Source: [Enterobacter] lignolyticus SCF1
Lineage (GTDB): Bacteria; Pseudomonadota; Gammaproteobacteria; Enterobacterales; Enterobacteriaceae
Assembly: GCF_000164865.1 (NCBI RefSeq)
Contig: NC_014618.1
Coordinates: 2,914,001 to 2,978,000, forward strand
Length of the DNA stretch: 64,000 bases
Direction: 5' to 3'
The notes under the pieces were generated by a model that did no database searches, had not been told where the DNA came from, and was given only the letters and a program-made list of their open reading frames with translations. The position numbers and the translations under genes were made by a program. Positions within the stretch are counted from its first letter, which is position 1. Each line of letters begins with the position of its first letter. Positions 59,986 through 64,000 of this stretch are shown in pieces.

Positions 59986-60292
59986 AGGCTTCCCTTTTTG
60001 TTATCAGTTCGACAAAGGGTCGCGATGCAATAATCAGGCGCTTTTCTCTTCCACCCCGCAGGCTGAGTTCATTTTTGCGAGGTTCCTCAAAAAACTGTCT
60101 CCACCGTTGCACTGGCGCGTTGATAAAAAAAACGGCTGAATCATCTCGCGATTCAGAATGATTAAATCCCTCTCAATATGAGAAATCATACACCCAGCTG
60201 AAACGACTTTTCCTTTGTTCATTAAGCGCATAGTGCAAATTTTTGTGATAATCGCCGCATTTCAGTCACTTTCCTGCCCTGGCGCTCAAAAC

Positions 60293-60308
60293 TGGCATTC
60301 CCTAAGCA
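60293..60308 (+). promoter_or_regulatory. sigma-54 promoter of uacT
   Basis: TGGCATTCCCTAAGCA has GG (60294-60295) and GC (60306-60307) exactly 10 bases apart. The -24 half is near-perfect and the -12 half is AAGCA instead of TTGCA. The start would be near 60319, 79 bases before uacT. Confidence 0.65.
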
Positions 60309-60314
60309 TAGATA

Positions 60315-60362
60315 TGCTGGTCATTTTCACACCATCGTTCAGCCCTTTGACCAGCAGGTCCC
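60315..60362 (+). promoter_or_regulatory. uacT leader dyad with RutR-like site
   Basis: TGCTGGTCA (60315-60323) and TGACCAGCA (60348-60356) are perfect inverted partners. The right arm lies in TTGACCAGCAGGTCCC (60347-60362), which matches the RutR consensus TTGACCANNTGGTCAA at 11 of 14 defined positions. The dyad could be a protein site or an mRNA hairpin. Confidence 0.4.
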
Positions 60363-60397
60363 CAAGGCCATGCTGTTGGGTAACAAGGAGAAACGTT

Positions 60398-61846
60398 ATG
60401 AGCGCCATTGATTCTCAGCCACCATCGGTCTCTGGCAGCCCCCACACAACAGATGAGGTGGATCGCGTTTTATCACCGGGAAAGCTGGTTATTCTGGGGT
60501 TGCAACATGTTCTGGTTATGTACGCAGGCGCCGTCGCCGTGCCGTTGATGATTGGCGATCGCTTAGGACTCAGTAAGGAAACGGTCGCGCTGCTGATAAG
60601 CTCCGATCTGTTTTGCTGCGGCGTGGTGACGCTGCTGCAGTGCATCGGCGTCGGCCGCTTTATGGGGATCCGACTGCCGGTCATCATGTCCGTCACCTTC
60701 GCCGCCGTTACGCCGATGCTGGCTATCGGGATGAATCCCAACATCGGCCTGATGGGGATTTTTGGCGCCACTATCGCCGCAGGCTGCATCACTACGCTGC
60801 TGGCGCCGCTGATTGGCCGCCTGATGCCGCTGTTTCCGCCGCTGGTCACCGGCGTGGTTATCACCTCCATCGGCCTGAGCATTATTCAGGTGGGTATTGA
60901 CTGGGCGGCCGGGGGCAAAGGCAATCCGCAATACGGCAGCCCGGTCTACCTCGGCATCTCTTTTGCCGTACTGCTGTTCATCCTGCTGGTGACGCGTTTT
61001 GCGAAAGGTTTTATGTCCAACGTGGCGGTGCTGCTGGGCATTGTTTTCGGATTCGTGCTGTCGATGATGATGAATGAAGTGAATCTCTCCGGCCTGCACG
61101 ACGCCAAATGGTTTGCCATCGTCACGCCGATGGCGCTGGGCACGCCGGTTTTCGACCCGATCTCCATTCTCACCATGACGGCGGTGCTGATCATCGTCTT
61201 TATTGAATCCATGGGGATGTTTCTGGCGCTCGGTGAAATCGTCGGACGTAAACTTGCGCCGCAGGACATCATTCGCGGCCTGCGCGTCGACGGCGTCGGC
61301 ACGATGTTCGGCGGCCTGTTCAACAGCTTTCCGCACACCTCATTTTCGCAAAACGTGGGGCTGGTCAGCGTCACTCGGGTATACAGCCGCTGGGTCTGCG
61401 TCGCCTCTGGCGTTATTTTAATCCTGTTCGGTATGGTGCCGAAAATGGCGGTGCTGGTGGCCTCGATTCCCCAGTTTGTGCTGGGCGGCGCGGGGCTGGT
61501 GATGTTTGGGATGGTGCTCGCCACCGGTATCCGCATCCTCGCGCGCATTAACTACACCACCAATCGCTATAACCTGTATATCGTGGCCATCAGCCTCGGT
61601 GTGGGCATGACGCCAACCCTATCGCACGACTTTTTCTCCCAGTTCCCTGCGGTCCTGCAGCCCTTGCTGCACAGCGGAATTATGCTCGCCACCTTCAGCG
61701 CCGTCATGCTCAACCTGTTTTTCAACGGTTATCAGAAGCATACCGGCCTGATCCCGGACGATCCGAAAACCAGCCGCCGTTCGCCGCGCACGATGCGTAT
61801 GTGGCTGTTGATGCGTAAGGTAAAGGAGAGCCAGCGCGAGGAGTAG
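60398..61846 (+). CDS. uacT: UacT (YgfU), urate:H+ symporter
   Basis: The 482-residue NCS2/NAT permease transports uric acid in E. coli. Features are GLQHVLVMYAGAVAVPLMIGDRLG near the N-terminus, the NAT signature in SFSQNVGLVSVTRVYSRWV, and about 14 membrane segments. The ATG at 60398 follows AAGGAG and gives MSAIDSQ as in E. coli; the frame stays open upstream to 60215, across the promoter element, and is not coding there. It is the last gene of the purine cluster. A hairpin lies 26 bases after its stop. Confidence 0.96.
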   Translation: MSAIDSQPPSVSGSPHTTDEVDRVLSPGKLVILGLQHVLVMYAGAVAVPLMIGDRLGLSKETVALLISSDLFCCGVVTLLQCIGVGRFMGIRLPVIMSVTFAAVTPMLAIGMNPNIGLMGIFGATIAAGCITTLLAPLIGRLMPLFPPLVTGVVITSIGLSIIQVGIDWAAGGKGNPQYGSPVYLGISFAVLLFILLVTRFAKGFMSNVAVLLGIVFGFVLSMMMNEVNLSGLHDAKWFAIVTPMALGTPVFDPISILTMTAVLIIVFIESMGMFLALGEIVGRKLAPQDIIRGLRVDGVGTMFGGLFNSFPHTSFSQNVGLVSVTRVYSRWVCVASGVILILFGMVPKMAVLVASIPQFVLGGAGLVMFGMVLATGIRILARINYTTNRYNLYIVAISLGVGMTPTLSHDFFSQFPAVLQPLLHSGIMLATFSAVMLNLFFNGYQKHTGLIPDDPKTSRRSPRTMRMWLLMRKVKESQREE

Positions 61847-61872
61847 TTTTGTGGGCCTGCGAAAATAATGCT

Positions 61873-61893
61873 CAGCTCCGCTTCGTGGAGCTG
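61873..61893 (+). terminator. hairpin after uacT
   Basis: CAGCTCC (61873-61879) pairs with GGAGCTG (61887-61893). No good U-run follows. A perfect palindrome AAGTTGCAACTT lies just after it (61898-61909). Confidence 0.5.
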
Positions 61894-61928
61894 GGCTAAG
61901 TTGCAACTTGCGACATAAGGAAACCGTG

Positions 61929-62081
61929 ATGCTTATACGTATTGTCTTTGCCGCGCTCCTGTTAGCACTGATGTTGCTTCCCTGCGTACAACACACGATT
62001 CAAGTAGGGATTGGCTGTCGGTTTTCAGCTTTATGTTTTTTAAAGGATAAACGACTATTTCCAACCACTCAAAATATATAA
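61929..62081 (+). CDS. candidate 50-residue hydrophobic small protein
   Basis: The ATG at 61929 has AAGGA 7 bases upstream. The product begins MLIRIVFAALLLALMLLPCV, a good single membrane helix or signal peptide, followed by a basic tail with two more Cys. I recognise no family. It lies at the start of the AT-rich patch before the diguanylate cyclase. Confidence 0.35.
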   Translation: MLIRIVFAALLLALMLLPCVQHTIQVGIGCRFSALCFLKDKRLFPTTQNI

Positions 62082-62235
62082 AAACATCATGTAAATGCAT
62101 TGCAGTTATATATATAACACTACTTTTATTTATATTTCGGTTTTCACTACCTGACCATTCGCCAATTATTCATTGTCGATAGTATATATCTGTGATATCT
62201 ATACAACATCTGCATTTTTAATCGACAATCATATT

Positions 62236-63609
62236 ATGCACCCTTTATTTTTAAGTAAGAACTGTTTGCTCTCTCTTTGCGTCAGTTTAATTTCATTGAT
62301 GGCCGCGAGCACGCTCATTATATATGATGACATAAATATCACTATCATTCCACAGTCAACCTATCAGATAGTTATTGTCGCGCTTTTTTTTATTGATGCC
62401 ATTGCAGCCATCTTCATGTTTACGCAATACATTTGCAATAAGAAGCATTACGATATCTTGCTCCTTGGCTTTGCTTTTCTGAGTGGATTGCTGTACTTCG
62501 CGGAAACAATCGCGGTTATCCAAAAACCGCTGGAAACCTGTACTACGATTGAAAGCAAATCCAACGACATTGCTATATTTTATTTGTTTCGTCAATTGAG
62601 CTTTCTTTTTTTGTTACTTCTTTCTTTGTTTATCCACACCCCAGGGCATAAAACAAACAAAAATAGAAAACTCCTCCTCTTGTTACTGTCGCTGTTCCCA
62701 TTACTCATATTCCCGATATTATCCCATAACCTCAGCAGCTATAACCCGGAAATGGCGATAACCATTACTTACTACCACACAGGGTCAAAATCGCAAATGT
62801 GGGTAATGGGGTATGTCTATCTGTTGCTGGCGCTATGGGCATTGTGCTTACTCTTAATTATTTATAGAACTAAACTTCATGATGATATGTGGCGCAGTAT
62901 CACAGTATTATGCCTCTCGGGTTTTTGCTGCAACTTACTGTTGATTGCATTATTGCGTTACGACCTCTCGATCTGGTATATTTGCCGCATGCTGGAAGCC
63001 ATCAGTAAAATGTGCATTATCACTACCTTGATGTATAGCATTTTCCATACCCTGAACAATATCAGTGAAAAAGCCTTTCACGACCCACTTACCGCAATCT
63101 ATAACCGTCGATTTTTCTTCACTGAGTTTGATCGATTTTTGCAGGAGTGGAATTTTACCCCCTACTGCGCCATGATCGTCGATATCGATCGTTTTAAACG
63201 GATTAATGACAGATACGGCCACGAGGTGGGGGATAAAACACTCATCGCCGTTGCCAGGATCATTGCCGACACGCTACGCAATGAAGACCTGTTCGCCAGA
63301 ATTGGCGGCGAGGAATTCGGTATTCTGTCGCAAAACATCAATAATAGAGAGATGGCAAAGAATATCGCCGAAAAAATCCGAATAAATATTGAAAGAAACA
63401 CCAGCATAGATGGGTATTACAACCTCCCTGAATCCATGACGGTTTGTATCGGGGTATACTTCTCCACGCCGATAAAACACACCTCATCAGAAGCGATGCG
63501 CCTGGCCGATATTGCATTATATCAAGCCAAAAACTCGGGAAGAAATAAGGTCATTGTTTATGAACCATCGTTTGACGCTCCTCCACCAGCTCGCGGGGAG
63601 GAGCACTAA
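62236..63609 (+). CDS. membrane-bound diguanylate cyclase (GGDEF)
   Basis: The protein makes cyclic-di-GMP. The N-terminal half (about 1-270) contains about eight hydrophobic helices forming a MASE-like membrane sensor that I cannot assign. The C-terminal GGDEF domain has DPLTAIYNRRFF, DIDRFKRINDRYGHEVGD and the active-site GGEEF near residue 357. It also has an RxxD inhibitory site (RNED) five residues before that, so product inhibition is expected. The ATG at 62236 gives 457 residues. The frame opens at a TTG at 62173 (478 residues), and neither start has a good ribosome-binding site. The gene is clearly AT-richer than the purine cluster, which suggests separate acquisition. Confidence 0.88.
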   Translation: MHPLFLSKNCLLSLCVSLISLMAASTLIIYDDINITIIPQSTYQIVIVALFFIDAIAAIFMFTQYICNKKHYDILLLGFAFLSGLLYFAETIAVIQKPLETCTTIESKSNDIAIFYLFRQLSFLFLLLLSLFIHTPGHKTNKNRKLLLLLLSLFPLLIFPILSHNLSSYNPEMAITITYYHTGSKSQMWVMGYVYLLLALWALCLLLIIYRTKLHDDMWRSITVLCLSGFCCNLLLIALLRYDLSIWYICRMLEAISKMCIITTLMYSIFHTLNNISEKAFHDPLTAIYNRRFFFTEFDRFLQEWNFTPYCAMIVDIDRFKRINDRYGHEVGDKTLIAVARIIADTLRNEDLFARIGGEEFGILSQNINNREMAKNIAEKIRINIERNTSIDGYYNLPESMTVCIGVYFSTPIKHTSSEAMRLADIALYQAKNSGRNKVIVYEPSFDAPPPARGEEH

Positions 63610-63611
63610 AC

Positions 63612-64000
63612 TCAGCGAAACACCCGTGCCGTTCCTGCCACAGCAATACGCACCGGCGTACCGGCCATCCAGCCAGGCTGGCTGGTGGTTTTCAACATCA
63701 TAGGCTCTTCCTGCCCAGGGATTTTCAGGGTCAGCGTCGACAGGTGCCCGGCAAAATCCACATCGGCAATGGTAATGCCGCTCTCATGGCGCTGGCATGG
63801 CGTAATGAGCAATTGCTCCGGACGCAGCATCACCCGCCCCTGCCCGGCCGCCTGTGGGTTATCCGTCGGCACTTCGCCGAGGGTACAACTCGCCCTGCCC
63901 GCCGTCAGCTGCGCAGGCAGCACCAGGGCATCGCCGAGAAACAGCGCGGTCGCTTCATCAACCGGCTGCGAGTAGACCTCAAACGGCGTACCGACCTGGG
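63612..64000 (-). CDS. ABC transporter ATP-binding protein, C-terminal part (runs off the edge)
   Basis: Only the C-terminal 128 codons are in the window. The frame is open to the right edge, reading QVGTPFEVYSQPVDEATALFLGDA, the typical end of a PotA/FbpC-type ATPase domain. A TOBE domain follows (MLRPEQLLITP, DVDFAGHLSTLTLKIPG). This is an importer ATPase for iron(III), putrescine or a similar substrate; FbpC-like is most likely from the VYSQP and FLGDA segments. It is convergent with the GGDEF gene, with stop codons 2 bases apart. Confidence 0.75.
   Translation of the reverse strand, partial: QVGTPFEVYSQPVDEATALFLGDALVLPAQLTAGRASCTLGEVPTDNPQAAGQGRVMLRPEQLLITPCQRHESGITIADVDFAGHLSTLTLKIPGQEEPMMLKTTSQPGWMAGTPVRIAVAGTARVFR

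Larger units (their letters stand above)
59986..60397. promoter_or_regulatory. uacF-uacT divergent regulatory region
   Basis: The spacer holds the rightward sigma-54 element, a RutR-like site within a 9-bp inverted repeat, and presumably the leftward uacF promoter. A 65-codon minus-strand frame at 60034-60231 has no supporting ribosome-binding site or homology and is not called. Confidence 0.55.

Noticed and set aside
60034..60231. 65-codon minus-strand frame in the uacF-uacT spacer
   Set aside because: Lies in the promoter region, shows no supported ribosome site and no recognisable protein features.
29580..61846. Selenocysteine (in-frame TGA) in the molybdenum hydroxylases
   Set aside because: xdhA, xdhD, ygfK and uacF are all uninterrupted. 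Selenium, if used, would be a labile ligand rather than selenocysteine.
1..64000. CRISPR array, prophage, IS element, tRNA or rRNA
   Set aside because: No regularly spaced repeats, transposase or integrase frames, or tRNA/rRNA-like sequences were noticed on either strand.

Overview
The window is chromosomal DNA of an enterobacterium in the Escherichia / Citrobacter / Klebsiella / Enterobacter group. The genus cannot be settled from this sequence alone. The left part has the E. coli order efeB-efeO-efeU ... putP-putA ... rutR ... ymdF-wrbA-yccJ-agp, and many proteins match E. coli families in length and in nearly every motif. Most of the window is GC-rich. Two patches are clearly AT-rich: about 1-1850 (outer-membrane barrel protein and an unknown membrane protein) and about 61,900-63,600 (a diguanylate cyclase). 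No rRNA, tRNA, IS element, prophage or CRISPR array was seen.

Layout. 398-1547: beta-barrel protein and a small unknown membrane protein. 1853-5158: EfeUOB ferrous-iron uptake under a Fur box, with efeU intact. 5409-7079: NupC-family nucleoside transporter and a DUF3574 lipoprotein. 7169-13166: divergent putP/putA with GTTGCA PutA operators and a palindromic intergenic repeat. 13223-17981: LprI-like protein, RutR, an EamA exporter, YmdF, WrbA, YccJ and Agp. The rutABCDEFG operon that adjoins rutR in E. coli is missing. 18050-20544: divergent HxlR regulator/SDR pair and a Kch-like potassium channel. 20646-25769: structured leader with a small ORF, followed by yhiI-rbbA-yhhJ. 25824-29366: AcoD/ExaC-type aldehyde dehydrogenase and a divergent sigma-54 activator.

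29580-61846 is the main system. It is the complete purine/urate catabolic cluster xdhABC-uacR-ygeWXY-hyuA-yqeA-yqeBC-mocA-ygfK-ssnA-ygfM-xdhD-xanQ-guaD-ghxQ-ygfS-uacF-uacT, with gene order and strands as in E. coli K-12 but at a different chromosomal address. XanQ, GhxQ and UacT bring purine bases and urate into the cell. GuaD, XdhABC and XdhD/YgfM interconvert purines. UacF/YgfS and YgfK are Fe-S flavoproteins suited to reductive steps. SsnA, HyuA, YgeY, YgeW, YgeX and YqeA open the ring and ferment the fragments, with diaminopropionate lyase and carbamate kinase at the energy-yielding end. YqeB, YqeC and MocA mature the (probably selenium-dependent) molybdenum hydroxylases. The sigma-54 activator UacR sits inside the cluster. 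Good -24/-12 elements lie before xdhA, ygfK and uacT, with a weaker one before ygeW. PurR-box-like sequences lie before ygeW and ygfK.

The observations most worth a second look are the leader and small ORF before yhiI-rbbA-yhhJ, the predicted UacR/sigma-54 plus PurR control of the purine cluster, the ferredoxin-like N-terminus of XdhD that has lost all its Fe-S cysteines, and the conserved Met240 internal start in the Kch-like channel. All functional calls rest on reading the sequence and on family knowledge; no database search was run.
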